A DNA stretch of 64,000 nt from NCBI RefSeq assembly GCF_001612635.1, contig NZ_BDAV01000006.1:434001-498000 (forward strand), written 5' to 3'. Shown one piece after another: positions 1 to 8,488 of this stretch. The stretch comes from Nocardia africana NBRC 100379 (GTDB lineage: Bacteria; Actinomycetota; Actinomycetes; Mycobacteriales; Mycobacteriaceae). Below the pieces are notes generated by a model. The model saw only the letters and a list, made by a program, of their open reading frames with translations. It ran no database searches and was not told where the DNA came from. Every line of letters starts with the position of its first letter. The stretch's first letter is position 1. The position numbers and the translations under genes are program-made.

Positions 1-911
1 ATGTCGTTGAGCCCGTCGAGTGCCTCGGTGAGATTGCCGCCCATTTCCGTGAAGCCCGACATGAGTTTCTGAATGCTGTCGAACAGGCTCAGGAACTGCG
101 GACTGGTGGTGTCGGTGAAATCGCCCAGCGCCGCCATGGTGGTCGACACCTTGGTGGTGAGATCCACGATGCGCTGGTTGTTCTCGTTCACCAGCCCGAG
201 CAGTTGCGGGAAGGTATCGGCCGCCGCGCCGAGTTCCTTTTTGCGCCTGGCCAATTCACCGGAGAGCGTAGTCAAACCCTGGAGTGTGGCATCGATATCG
301 CCGGTGCGCTGATTGAGCGCGGCGATCACGCTGGTCATCTCGCTCAGCAGATGCGCCAATTGCGGTCCCCGCCCGGCGAACATCGAATTCATCTGCGTGG
401 TGATCTGCGCGGCCTGGTTGATACCGCCGCCGTTGACCAGCATGGCCACCGACATCATCAACTGCTCGACGGAGGCGGCGGTGCCGGTGTGATCGACGCC
501 GATGGTATCGCCGTCGCGCAGCGGCGGGCCCGCCTCCTGCGCGGACGGCAGCGTCATGGCCACCGACATATCGCCCAGCGGCGTGGCCTGGCGCAATTCC
601 GCCGTCGTCCCCCGCGGCAGCACGATGTCGGAACGAATCCGCATCCGCACATCGGCGACGAAATTCGTGGTCTCGATACCGGTGACGGTGCCGATATCGG
701 TGCCGCCGATGCGCACGTGGGCGTGATCGGGCAGATTCAGCACATCGGTGAACGCGGCGTGCACGGCGTAGCCCGGACCGCCGATGCCCGGCTTGGGCAT
801 CGGCACATTCTCGAGTGTCAGCCCGCATCCGCTGATTCCGAGGGTGGTGGCGGTCGCGACGGCGGTGACAACGATGCCGCGACGGAAGGTTCTGCGCTGT
901 GATCGTGTCAT
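1..911 (-). CDS. MCE family lipoprotein (MceE-position), 3' end cut by window
   Basis: Fifth mce-type gene of the operon. The reading frame is open from ATG at 911 to the window edge, so only about 303 N-terminal residues are visible. A basic start and hydrophobic stretch end in a canonical lipobox (ISGC, Cys29), so the mature protein should be lipid-anchored outside the membrane. The MCE/MlaD core follows (about residues 40-125), then a helical, coiled-coil-prone region with many Thr/Gln/Leu residues. Family members form a hexameric tube that passes lipids to the YrbE permease. The start overlaps the previous stop as ATGA (908-911), showing translational coupling. The LprK/MceE role is inferred from position and lipobox. 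Confidence 0.85.
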   Translation of the reverse strand, partial: MTRSQRRTFRRGIVVTAVATATTLGISGCGLTLENVPMPKPGIGGPGYAVHAAFTDVLNLPDHAHVRIGGTDIGTVTGIETTNFVADVRMRIRSDIVLPRGTTAELRQATPLGDMSVAMTLPSAQEAGPPLRDGDTIGVDHTGTAASVEQLMMSVAMLVNGGGINQAAQITTQMNSMFAGRGPQLAHLLSEMTSVIAALNQRTGDIDATLQGLTTLSGELARRKKELGAAADTFPQLLGLVNENNQRIVDLTTKVSTTMAALGDFTDTTSPQFLSLFDSIQKLMSGFTEMGGNLTEALDGLND

Positions 912-2011
912 TTTCCGCTGATCCCCAACAGTGCGGCGGTGAGTCCGAAATCGGGCCCCATATCGGCGATCCTTCCGGTCCGGCAGCCGTCGAGGCGCAT
1001 CATGACCCGCTCACAGAAGGTCGACAGCGCTTCACCGTCGAGCACGGATTTGTCGAGCAGGCCGTGCAGGCGCAGCGCCTGATGTTCGTAACTGGTGGCA
1101 TTGGCCAGGTTTTCGAACATCAGGGGCGCGACATCGACGATTTCGGTGAGATTGCGGGCATTGGCGCGCATCTGATCGCTGATCGCGACGAACCGGCTCA
1201 GGGCACCGGCGAGCTGGTCCTTGTTCTGCCCCACCACGGTTGCGGTATTGGCGACGAAATCGTCGAGCTGGGTGAGCACCGCCTGCAAGCCGGGCGCCTG
1301 ATCTCCCATCAACGTCAGCAATTCGGTGAGCCGGCCGCTGAAATCCCGCACGGTCTGATCGTTCTGGGCGATGACCTGGGTGATGTCGTTCAGTTTGACG
1401 ATCGTGTCGGAGATCTGATCCTTGTTGGCGAACGTCGTCTCGAACGCGCCCGACAGCGCGTCCAGCGTCTCGCGCAGTTTGTCGCCGTTGCCGTCGAGCA
1501 ACGGGAACAACACCCGGCTCGCCATCGGGCCGGTGTCGCTGTCACCCTTCAGCGACGCCCCCAGCTGGTCGAAGGTCTGCATGATGCGGTCGAGCTCCAC
1601 CGGTGTTCTGGTGCGCGGCAACGGAATATGGGCGCCGTCGGCCATGGTGGGCCCGGTTCCGTCGTAGGCGGGCGCCAATTCGACGTGGCGGTTGGTGATC
1701 AGCTGCGGATTCACCAGTGCGGCCATGGCATCGGCGGGTAGCTTCACGCTCCTGTCGACCTTCATGACCACCTGCACATAGGTGCCCTTGGCCTCCACCG
1801 CGTCGACCGTGCCGACCGGCACACCCAGCACATCGACCTCGTTACCGGCGTACAGCCCGGCAACAGTGTCGAAATCGGCGCTGATGCGCATGGTGTCGCC
1901 GAGCACCTCGTTGGTGGCGGTGCCGAGCGAACCCGGCAGCAGCGAGCAGCCCGAGCCGGCGGAGGCGACCAGGCACACCGCGGCGAGTCGGGCCAGTGCG
2001 CGCAGTGTCAT
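908..2011 (-). CDS. MCE family protein, probable lipoprotein (MceD-position)
   Basis: 367-residue MCE protein. The ATG at 2011 shares one base with the upstream stop (TGATG), which fixes the start. The N-terminus has a hydrophobic segment and Cys22 in a lipobox-like context (GSGC, not ideal at -3). An MCE/MlaD core covers roughly residues 35-125 and a long helical region follows, with two Cys residues near the C-terminus. It sits where mceD lies in the standard order. Mycobacterial MceD proteins are usually longer and lack a lipobox, so the letter is positional only. Expected role: substrate-passage subunit of the Mce lipid importer at the cell envelope. Confidence 0.82.
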   Translation of the reverse strand: MTLRALARLAAVCLVASAGSGCSLLPGSLGTATNEVLGDTMRISADFDTVAGLYAGNEVDVLGVPVGTVDAVEAKGTYVQVVMKVDRSVKLPADAMAALVNPQLITNRHVELAPAYDGTGPTMADGAHIPLPRTRTPVELDRIMQTFDQLGASLKGDSDTGPMASRVLFPLLDGNGDKLRETLDALSGAFETTFANKDQISDTIVKLNDITQVIAQNDQTVRDFSGRLTELLTLMGDQAPGLQAVLTQLDDFVANTATVVGQNKDQLAGALSRFVAISDQMRANARNLTEIVDVAPLMFENLANATSYEHQALRLHGLLDKSVLDGEALSTFCERVMMRLDGCRTGRIADMGPDFGLTAALLGISGK

Positions 2012-3045
2012 CACTTGCACCCCTGAACGACCTGTGCGAAACAGATCCAGTTGTCGGGGAACAGTCCCCACGGCACATACACATCGCCGTACGGTCCGTT
2101 GCCCACTACGTTGTTGAACTGCCGCACGGTCACCGGCATGATCTCGTAGAGCCGGTCGAGGTTGGCCTTGTTCTTCTCCAGCCCCTCGGACATGGTGTTC
2201 AGATCCCGGATCATCGGGCCGAACTGGTTGTTGTTCTCCAACCCCATGTCCTGCAGCAGCTTCGACAGTGCGGCGACGTTGTCGAGCAGGTTCTTCAGCA
2301 GCTGCCGGCGCTTCTGCACCGCCTGGCCGATGGCCTCGCCGCGCGTCAGCAGCATCAGCACGCTGTTCTGGTTGTCGGCGACCAGCTGGGAGACCTGATC
2401 CATCCCCTTCAGCAGGGTGTCGACCTCGTCGCGGCGGTCGTTGATCACCTTGGCCAGTGAGCCGATGCTGTCGAGCGCCTGCACCGCCAGCTGCGGCGAA
2501 TCACCCATCTGCCGATTCATGGTGTCGAGCGCCTCCCGCAACTTCTGCGGGTCGATCCGCTCGATCCGTTCGAACGACGCCTTGTACTGCGGGTCCTGGA
2601 TCACCTTGCTCAGGTTGTAGGGCACGCTGGTGTGATCGAGTGCGATCCGGTTGCCCGGCAAGCCTTTTCCGTTCCCCGGCACGAGGTCCACATGCAGCCG
2701 CCCGAGGATGGTCGACATCTTGATCGCCGCCCGCGCGTCGGGTCCCAGCCGCAGATCGCGGCGCACCTTGAGATCCGCGATCACCTTGGCGCCGTCGAGC
2801 CGCACCGCCCGCACCGCGCCCACCTCGATCCCCGAGACGTCGACGGTCGCACCGGCGCGCAGACCCGCGGCTTGCGCGAATTCGGCGTGAATCGTCGTGT
2901 CTCCCAGCCGCGCCTGGGTCAGCGCGCTGGAGCCGAGCAGCAGGGTCAACACGGTCGCCGAGGCGATCAGGCCGAGCCGCAGGTACCGGTTGCGCAGGAA
3001 TTCGAACATCTTCGGCAATCTCGGTCGCGAGAACCTCGCCCTCAC
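2011..3045 (-). CDS. MCE family protein (MceC-position)
   Basis: 344-residue MCE protein. The GTG at 3045 overlaps the upstream stop as GTGA, which is preferred over longer in-frame starts lying inside the previous gene. A single N-terminal membrane helix (about residues 20-40) precedes the MCE/MlaD beta-barrel domain (about 45-130) and a long alpha-helical region (about 150-320) that in this family builds the lipid-conducting tube. The C-terminus carries a Cys-containing tail (VVQGCK). It belongs to the same tightly coupled operon. Confidence 0.83.
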   Translation of the reverse strand: MRARFSRPRLPKMFEFLRNRYLRLGLIASATVLTLLLGSSALTQARLGDTTIHAEFAQAAGLRAGATVDVSGIEVGAVRAVRLDGAKVIADLKVRRDLRLGPDARAAIKMSTILGRLHVDLVPGNGKGLPGNRIALDHTSVPYNLSKVIQDPQYKASFERIERIDPQKLREALDTMNRQMGDSPQLAVQALDSIGSLAKVINDRRDEVDTLLKGMDQVSQLVADNQNSVLMLLTRGEAIGQAVQKRRQLLKNLLDNVAALSKLLQDMGLENNNQFGPMIRDLNTMSEGLEKNKANLDRLYEIMPVTVRQFNNVVGNGPYGDVYVPWGLFPDNWICFAQVVQGCK

Positions 3046-4064
3046 CGGCACACCTCCGAATGCGCGTTGCCACCGATCTGGGAGAACAGGCCCGGCGGCA
3101 GCAGGACACCCCACAGCGAGACGTCGAGTCCGCAGAAGTAGGCGTTGCCATAGGCGCCGTAACTCGAGAACTGGGCCACCCGGTTCAGCACGTTCGGCAA
3201 TTGCACCGCCGCCCGGTCCAGCGCCGCGCCGTTGAGCAGCAGCAGCGCCACACCGGTGGTGGCCTTGTTCTGCGCGGCCGCGATACCGGGCTCGAGCTGG
3301 GCGACCAGCCCGACCAGCGAATCGGTCGAGGCGGCGACCTGATCGACAGACGACTTCAATGCCTCACCCTGGGCGTAGAGCCCGTCCATCAGCGAACGGG
3401 TCTGGGTGATCAGGGTTTCCAGCTCGTTGCTGCGATGCGCGAGGCCCGCCATCACACTGCTGAGGTTCGAGACCACGTCGCCGAGGATCTTGTCGCGCTG
3501 CCCGAAGGTTCCGGCCAGCTGCGCGGCCTGGGTGATCAAGGTGCTCAGCGAGACCTGATTGCCCTGCAAGGCCTGAATCAGCGTCTCGGACAGCGAATTC
3601 ACCTGATCGGGTTGCAGCACCGAGAACAGCGGTTCGAAGCCGGACAGCAGGGCCGACACATCGAACGACGGCTCGGTGTGCTCGAGCGGAATGCGCCCGC
3701 CCGCGAGCAGCGGCGAGCCCGCTTCCTTCCCCGGCGCCAGCGCGACGTAACGCTGACCGATCAGATTCTGGTACCGCACCATCGCTTTGGTCGTGGTGGT
3801 CAGATGCTGAGTGCTCCGGATGCTGAATTCCACACCGGCCTTGTAGTCGCCGACGAAGTCGATCTTGTCGACCCGGCCGACGCGCACGCCCGCCATCCGC
3901 ACGTCGTCACCGACCCGCAGTCCGAGCACATCGGAGAACACGGCCGAATACCGGCTGGTCGAGCCGGGCACCGTGCGTTGCAGGGTGCCGTAGATGGTGG
4001 AGGTCAGCGCGAGCGCGACAATCGCGAAGAGGCCGAAACCGATCAGTGCCTTCGTCGATTTCAT
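3042..4064 (-). CDS. MCE family protein (MceB-position)
   Basis: 340-residue MCE protein starting MKSTKALIGF, with one N-terminal membrane span (residues 7-25), an MCE/MlaD domain at about 40-120 and a helical C-terminal region. The end has conserved-looking Cys residues (FCGLD and EVCR). Its ATG overlaps the stop of the preceding gene as ATGA. Position two after yrbEB-mceA, length and the Cys tail fit MceB. It is expected to be one of the six different subunits of the envelope-spanning Mce channel. Confidence 0.85.
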   Translation of the reverse strand: MKSTKALIGFGLFAIVALALTSTIYGTLQRTVPGSTSRYSAVFSDVLGLRVGDDVRMAGVRVGRVDKIDFVGDYKAGVEFSIRSTQHLTTTTKAMVRYQNLIGQRYVALAPGKEAGSPLLAGGRIPLEHTEPSFDVSALLSGFEPLFSVLQPDQVNSLSETLIQALQGNQVSLSTLITQAAQLAGTFGQRDKILGDVVSNLSSVMAGLAHRSNELETLITQTRSLMDGLYAQGEALKSSVDQVAASTDSLVGLVAQLEPGIAAAQNKATTGVALLLLNGAALDRAAVQLPNVLNRVAQFSSYGAYGNAYFCGLDVSLWGVLLPPGLFSQIGGNAHSEVCR

Positions 4065-5497
4065 TGCGTCACACCGCCTTCCGGCGCCTCGCCCACGGTC
4101 AGATAGCCACCGGCGAGCACCGGCCCCAGCAGGAGAAGCTGCGCCGGATTCGGCGTGCCGCCCACCACCGCGGCGACCGCGGCCGGCCCGCGCAGGGCGG
4201 CCGGACGGGTAGCCGCCGGATCGGCGGGGGTGTCGCGGTAGGCGGCCGGCGCGGTGATACCGGGAATCAGTGGCAGACTCGGCAGACCGGGCAGCGCCGG
4301 AACGCCGGGCAGAGCGGGCAGGCCTGGAATCAGCGGCTGCTGCGTCGGCGTCGGACGGGGTCCGGCCGCGTCGAGCCAGCGGGGCAACTGCTGTTGCGGA
4401 TATTCTTGCGGCGGAGCCACATTCGGCACCGTCGCACCACCACAGCGCGGACCGTACTGGTCGCCGTAGTGCGGGCAGTCCTTCGCGGTGTACTGCTGGA
4501 ACGGCGTGAGCGAGGCATCCATCGCCCAGACCATCTGATGCTTCGGGCCCCAGTGGAACGTGGTTTTCAACCGCTGCAACGCGGTGTTGAGGTTGGCGGC
4601 GGTGAACGGAATCGCCTCGGGGTCCTTGGCCAGTCCGCCGAACAGATCGTCCAGACCGGCGACGAGGAATTTGCCCGAATCCGGATTCCGCGCGAACAGG
4701 TTGTTGACCGATTCGACGGCGCCGCCCGCATTCGTCAGCAACGCAACGAGATTCGAGCGGCGCTCGGTGAGTGTGCGAGCCGTCGTCACCGAATCCGACA
4801 GCACTCCCACCAGTTCCGGCGCCGACTGGCTCAGCGCGGTCGCGGCGCGGCCCAGATCACCGAGCAGGTCGCCGATATCGGGAATGTCGTGCACCTGGGT
4901 GAGCCAGGTGTCGAGCCGTTCCACGGTCGAACCCGGCATCCGTGCCGAGGGTTCCAGCGCCGCGGACAGCGTCGCCAGCACCCGGCCCAGCTTCTCGGGC
5001 TGAATATTGCTCAGCACAGTGCGCAGGACGTTGAGCGTGGTCTGCAATTGGATGGTCGCGACGCCGGTGTCCTGCGCAATGGTCGAGCCGGAATGCAGTG
5101 TCACGGCGTCGGGCCCGTTGTCGACCAATTCGATCGCGGTCACGCCGAACAGGTTGTCGGGGACGACACGGGCGGTGACATTGGCCGGAATCGCCTCGGC
5201 GACATTCGGTTTCAAGGCGATATCGGCGCGCTGCCGCTCCCCTTTCGCCACCACCTCGACCGAATCGACGGTGCCGACGACCATGCCGCGGAATTTCACG
5301 TCGGCATGTCTGGGCAGCCCGTCTCCCGTGCTGGTGAGAACGGCATGGACAGGAACTTTCTCGGTGAAATAGCCGGTGTAGCGCAGCGCCAGCAGATACA
5401 GCAGCGCGGCCACCACGAGCAGCATCGCGAGACCGGCCAGCGTGAGCCGGCGAGCGGTCGCACCGCGGCCACTGGGATCGAGAATCACGAACGACAC
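4061..5497 (-). CDS. MCE family protein (MceA-position) with Pro-rich tail
   Basis: 478-residue MCE protein. The GTG start at 5497 follows the yrbEB stop with no gap. A membrane helix lies at about residues 17-38 and the MCE/MlaD domain at about 45-125. A long helical stretch follows, then a proline-rich tail from about residue 375 (repeats of LPGLP/ALPG type). Such Pro-rich tails are usual in some mycobacterial Mce subunits (C and D more than A), so the letter A is from position only. It is the first substrate-channel subunit after the permeases. Confidence 0.84.
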   Translation of the reverse strand: MSFVILDPSGRGATARRLTLAGLAMLLVVAALLYLLALRYTGYFTEKVPVHAVLTSTGDGLPRHADVKFRGMVVGTVDSVEVVAKGERQRADIALKPNVAEAIPANVTARVVPDNLFGVTAIELVDNGPDAVTLHSGSTIAQDTGVATIQLQTTLNVLRTVLSNIQPEKLGRVLATLSAALEPSARMPGSTVERLDTWLTQVHDIPDIGDLLGDLGRAATALSQSAPELVGVLSDSVTTARTLTERRSNLVALLTNAGGAVESVNNLFARNPDSGKFLVAGLDDLFGGLAKDPEAIPFTAANLNTALQRLKTTFHWGPKHQMVWAMDASLTPFQQYTAKDCPHYGDQYGPRCGGATVPNVAPPQEYPQQQLPRWLDAAGPRPTPTQQPLIPGLPALPGVPALPGLPSLPLIPGITAPAAYRDTPADPAATRPAALRGPAAVAAVVGGTPNPAQLLLLGPVLAGGYLTVGEAPEGGVTQ

Positions 5498-6361
5498 CTA
5501 TCCTGAGATCCGGAAACCGGGGTCGATGCCCCAAATAGCCAGGGTGAGAAAGAGATTCACGAACACCATCACGACGATCACCATCTTGATCGCCCGCCCG
5601 GCCGCCACCCCGACCCCCTCCGGCCCGCCGCTGGCGACGTAGCCGTAGTAGCACTGGATGAAGGTCGCGAGCAGGGTGAAGATCACGACCTTCAGCAGCG
5701 AATAGAAGACGTCCGGCCCGATCAGGAACTGGAAGAAGTAGTGGTCGTAGGTCCCCGCGGTGGTGCCGCCGAGGAACAGCACCGTGAGTTCGGTGGTCAG
5801 GTACGCGGCGGCCAGCCCGACGCTGTACAGCGGAACGATCGTCACCGTCGCCGCGATCATCCGGGTGCTGACCAGGTACGGCAGCGGCCGGATCGCGCAC
5901 GATTCCAGCGCGTCGATCTCCTCGGAGATCCGCATCGAGCCGAGTTGCGCGGTGAACCGGCAGCCCGATTGGATCGCGAACGCCAGGGTCGCCAGGATGG
6001 GCGCCAATTCCCGGGTGGTCGCGAAACCGGCGATCGCACCGGTCAGCGGGCTCATGGTCAGGAGGTTCAACGCCGTGAACGACTCCATTCCGACGATGAT
6101 GCCGCCGAACGAGCACAGGATGAACACCACGCCGATGGTGCCGCCACCCACGATCAGTGACCCGTTGCCCCAGCTCACATCCGCGGTCAGCCTGGCGAGT
6201 TCCTTCCGATAGTGCTTGACCACGAACGGAATCGCGGCCACCGCCTGGAAGAAGGTGATGGTCTGATGTCCGAGACGCTGATTCGCGTGCACCGGCACGA
6301 GCACGGCATTGCCGACCGCCCGCAGCGGCCGGGCCGCGGGCGGCGTGTAGGAGCTGGCCAT
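5498..6361 (-). CDS. YrbE-type ABC transporter permease (YrbEB)
   Basis: 287-residue MlaE/YrbE permease with several hydrophobic segments between about residues 45 and 285 and the family region around residues 120-150 (ATTRELAPILATL, then ISEEIDAL) that contacts the ATPase. It starts at ATG 6361, one base after the yrbEA stop. With YrbEA it forms the inner-membrane core of the Mce lipid importer. The ATPase (MceG) is not encoded here, as usual in these genomes. Confidence 0.93.
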   Translation of the reverse strand: MASSYTPPAARPLRAVGNAVLVPVHANQRLGHQTITFFQAVAAIPFVVKHYRKELARLTADVSWGNGSLIVGGGTIGVVFILCSFGGIIVGMESFTALNLLTMSPLTGAIAGFATTRELAPILATLAFAIQSGCRFTAQLGSMRISEEIDALESCAIRPLPYLVSTRMIAATVTIVPLYSVGLAAAYLTTELTVLFLGGTTAGTYDHYFFQFLIGPDVFYSLLKVVIFTLLATFIQCYYGYVASGGPEGVGVAAGRAIKMVIVVMVFVNLFLTLAIWGIDPGFRISG

Positions 6362-6362
6362 C

Positions 6363-7253
6363 TCAGGCGACCTTCGTCGGCAGCAAGGTATTCGACAGCT
6401 GGGTGAGAATGATGTTGGTGGCGAACAACATCAACGCGGAGCTGACCACCGCGGAGTTCACCGAATTCGCGACTCCGGCCGGGCCGCCGCTGGTGTGTAG
6501 ACCCACGTCGCAGGCGATGATCGCCGTGAGCGCGCCGAAGATCGCGGCCTTCGTCAAGGCGATCACCAGGTCGCCGGCCACCGCGAACGACGCGAACGAG
6601 CCGATGAACGATCCGGGGGTACCGGATTGGGCGTACACATTGAACATGTATGCCGTCGCGAATCCGACGAAAACGATGAAGCCGCAGAGCAATATGCTCA
6701 CCAGCACCGCCGCGGCCAGCCGCGGAGCGACGAGCCGGCGCACCGGATCCACACCCATCACCCGCATGGCGTCGATCTCCTCGCGGATCGTCCGGGATCC
6801 GAGATCGGCACAGATCGCCGAACCTACCGCACCGGCGATCATCAGCGCGGAGACCAGCGGCGCGCCCTGACGGATGATCCCCAGTGCGGCAACCGAACCG
6901 ATGAACGTCGTCGCGCCCACCTGGTTCACCAGCGCACCGATCTCGATGGACACCACCACCGCGATCGGAATGGCCACGAACACCGTCGGCGCGGCCGAGA
7001 CGTTGGCCATGAAGGCGCACTGTTTGATGAATTCCTGGTACGGAAACCGGCGTTGGATCATCGCGACGAAGAGCTGAACGAACGCCTCCCGCCCCAGCGC
7101 GACCTGCCGGCCGAGGGTTTCCAGCGAGCGTTGCGGATGCCGGCGCCAGAGGTTGCCCGCGGCATCGACGAGTCGCTGCAGTTCGCCCTCGTCGGCGGCC
7201 GGCCAGGGCGGAGCCGGCGGGTCCGGCCGATCGGAGGCTCGGGTCGACGTCAC
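6363..7253 (-). CDS. YrbE-type ABC transporter permease (YrbEA)
   Basis: 296-residue MlaE/YrbE permease. GTG start at 7253 with a good ribosome site (AAAGGA) about nine bases upstream. A hydrophilic N-terminus of about 80 residues leads into hydrophobic segments, with the family signature around residues 150-175 (IREEIDAMRVMGVDP). It pairs with YrbEB. Two tiny membrane-protein genes lie directly upstream on the same strand and probably belong to the same transcript. Confidence 0.93.
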   Translation of the reverse strand: MTSTRASDRPDPPAPPWPAADEGELQRLVDAAGNLWRRHPQRSLETLGRQVALGREAFVQLFVAMIQRRFPYQEFIKQCAFMANVSAAPTVFVAIPIAVVVSIEIGALVNQVGATTFIGSVAALGIIRQGAPLVSALMIAGAVGSAICADLGSRTIREEIDAMRVMGVDPVRRLVAPRLAAAVLVSILLCGFIVFVGFATAYMFNVYAQSGTPGSFIGSFASFAVAGDLVIALTKAAIFGALTAIIACDVGLHTSGGPAGVANSVNSAVVSSALMLFATNIILTQLSNTLLPTKVA

Positions 7254-7281
7254 AGCGGTGTTCCTTTCTCACGCGCGCGGA

Positions 7282-7473
7282 TCATCCGGGAAGGTTCTCC
7301 GAGTAGTGCTGCAGGAGCACCAGCAACGCCCCCAGGAGTGCGATCCCGGCGCCCACCACACACACCGCAGCTGCCCACAGGCCGAATCGGAGAACGGGAT
7401 TGACCTCGATTCGCCCACCGAGGACCTTGACACCGATCACCACGATGTCGATGAGCCATACCAACGCCATCAT
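7282..7473 (-). CDS. Small membrane protein upstream of yrbEA
   Basis: 63 residues starting MMALVWLIDI, with two hydrophobic segments (about residues 3-16 and 30-54) and no recognised domain. The start is at 7473 (or the second ATG at 7470), two bases after the stop of the preceding small gene, and the stop is 28 bases before yrbEA, so co-transcription with the mce operon is likely. A longer in-frame extension upstream lies inside the neighbouring gene and is not supported. Function unknown; an accessory role in the Mce importer is inference from position. Confidence 0.6.
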   Translation of the reverse strand: MMALVWLIDIVVIGVKVLGGRIEVNPVLRFGLWAAAVCVVGAGIALLGALLVLLQHYSENLPG

Positions 7474-7475
7474 GA

Positions 7476-7700
7476 CTAGGTCATGCAGACGTTCGAGAAG
7501 GTGAGCACGGGCCAGCACACGATCGATCCCAGGAACGAGATGATCACGTCGATGCCGTGCATCTGCTTCAGGTGCGAGGTGTGCGTCAGGGTCCAGATCA
7601 CCCCGATGACGCCGTAGGGCACGGCGAGAATGATGAGTGTCCCGAGGAATTCGGACACCTTCATCTCGTAGCTCAACAGCCGATCGAGTCGCTTCAGCAT
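7476..7700 (-). CDS. Small membrane protein, first gene of the mce operon
   Basis: 74 residues starting MLKRLDRLLS at ATG 7700, with a GAAAGGA ribosome site 11 bases upstream. Two hydrophobic segments (about 16-35 and 47-68) suggest a two-span hairpin membrane protein. In-frame extension to 8042 has no ribosome site and poor codon use, so the short form is preferred. It is two bases from the next small gene and is the first gene of a run that continues into yrbE/mce. I do not recognise the family. Confidence 0.6.
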   Translation of the reverse strand: MLKRLDRLLSYEMKVSEFLGTLIILAVPYGVIGVIWTLTHTSHLKQMHGIDVIISFLGSIVCWPVLTFSNVCMT

Positions 7701-7982
7701 TGCGACGCAAGTCCTTTCACCCATCGGCCGGACATCCGGTGCACGCACCTCCCGCACACACCGGATACGGGCACCCTTGCCCGCCGGGCGCAGTCCCGCA
7801 GTCATCCGCGGACCCGCAGAACCGTATGTTACTGAAAATTCTCGGCTTGTGAAGCCGTTGGGCCGAACTCGTCGGACGACGAATATTCGGTGATCACAAG
7901 ATTGCGCGGCACCGACCGAGCTGCCCGCTGTGCGCGCGAAGTTACCGAGAATTCCTGCACATCGAGGCGCGGAAGGATTAGC

Positions 7983-8340
7983 ATGAAAGGGTGCCGCCGG
8001 GCGGCGCAATATCGCCGCTGTCCGATCGCGCGAAATTCTCAACTACTTCGGCACATGCCAGGCCTGCGGCTACCCGGCACAGGCCGTCCTGCGCACCACG
8101 CTCTACAGCGACGGCACCATCACCGATGCGGTCATCGCGACCTGCGCCTCGCCGTGCGGGTGGTCCGGCACATCGGCGCCCACAGTGATGACGGTGCGCA
8201 CCGAACTGTGGCCTCGAAAGTGCTGGGCGCCAACGTATCCGGCCGTCAGCATACCGGTGGACCGACCCAGCGCAGGGCAGCGGCCGGGCAGAGTTCGATC
8301 GCCTCGGTCGCGAGCGCGGGGTCCGGTTCGGAGTCGCTGA
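7983..8340 (+). pseudogene. Degraded small zinc-ribbon protein frame
   Basis: From about 8032 one plus-strand frame shows strong coding bias (G/C third positions) and encodes EILNYFGTCQACGYP, then after about 25 residues ATCASPCGWSG: two Cys pairs (CxxC and CxxxC) as in a small zinc ribbon. The frame has no ATG or GTG after its upstream TGA (7984-7986). A start with a GGAAGGA ribosome site (ATG 7983) and a GTG at 7991 are in other frames. Removing one CG from the CGCGCG at 8027-8032 would join GTG 7991 to the ribbon (LSDREILNYFG). Either a frameshifted gene or a sequence error. The 3' part overlaps the ferredoxin gene. Confidence 0.35.
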
Positions 8341-8485
8341 GGACCGGATAACCCCAGTCGTCCAGAACTATCTGCTCCGGCAGCACCTGCGCGCAGATGC
8401 CGTGGCCGGTGCAGGCGATGCGATCGACCGCCAGGACGCCGGACGGAGGCCTGGTGATGCCGAGGGCTCGAGTTGTCAGGGACAC
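8246..8485 (-). CDS. Small ferredoxin, 3Fe-4S type
   Basis: 79 residues. Cys25 and Cys31 (CTGHGIC) plus Cys66-Pro67 give the three-cysteine pattern CX5C...CP of 3Fe-4S ferredoxins that serve P450s and related oxidoreductases in actinobacteria. The GTG start at 8485 is three bases after the stop of the NuoF-like gene. It is the last gene of the minus-strand redox run apbE - membrane cytochrome - NuoF-like - ferredoxin, so it is likely an electron carrier for those partners. Confident as a ferredoxin; the partner is inference. Confidence 0.88.
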   Translation of the reverse strand: MSLTTRALGITRPPSGVLAVDRIACTGHGICAQVLPEQIVLDDWGYPVLSDSEPDPALATEAIELCPAAALRWVGPPVC

Positions 8486-8488
8486 GAT

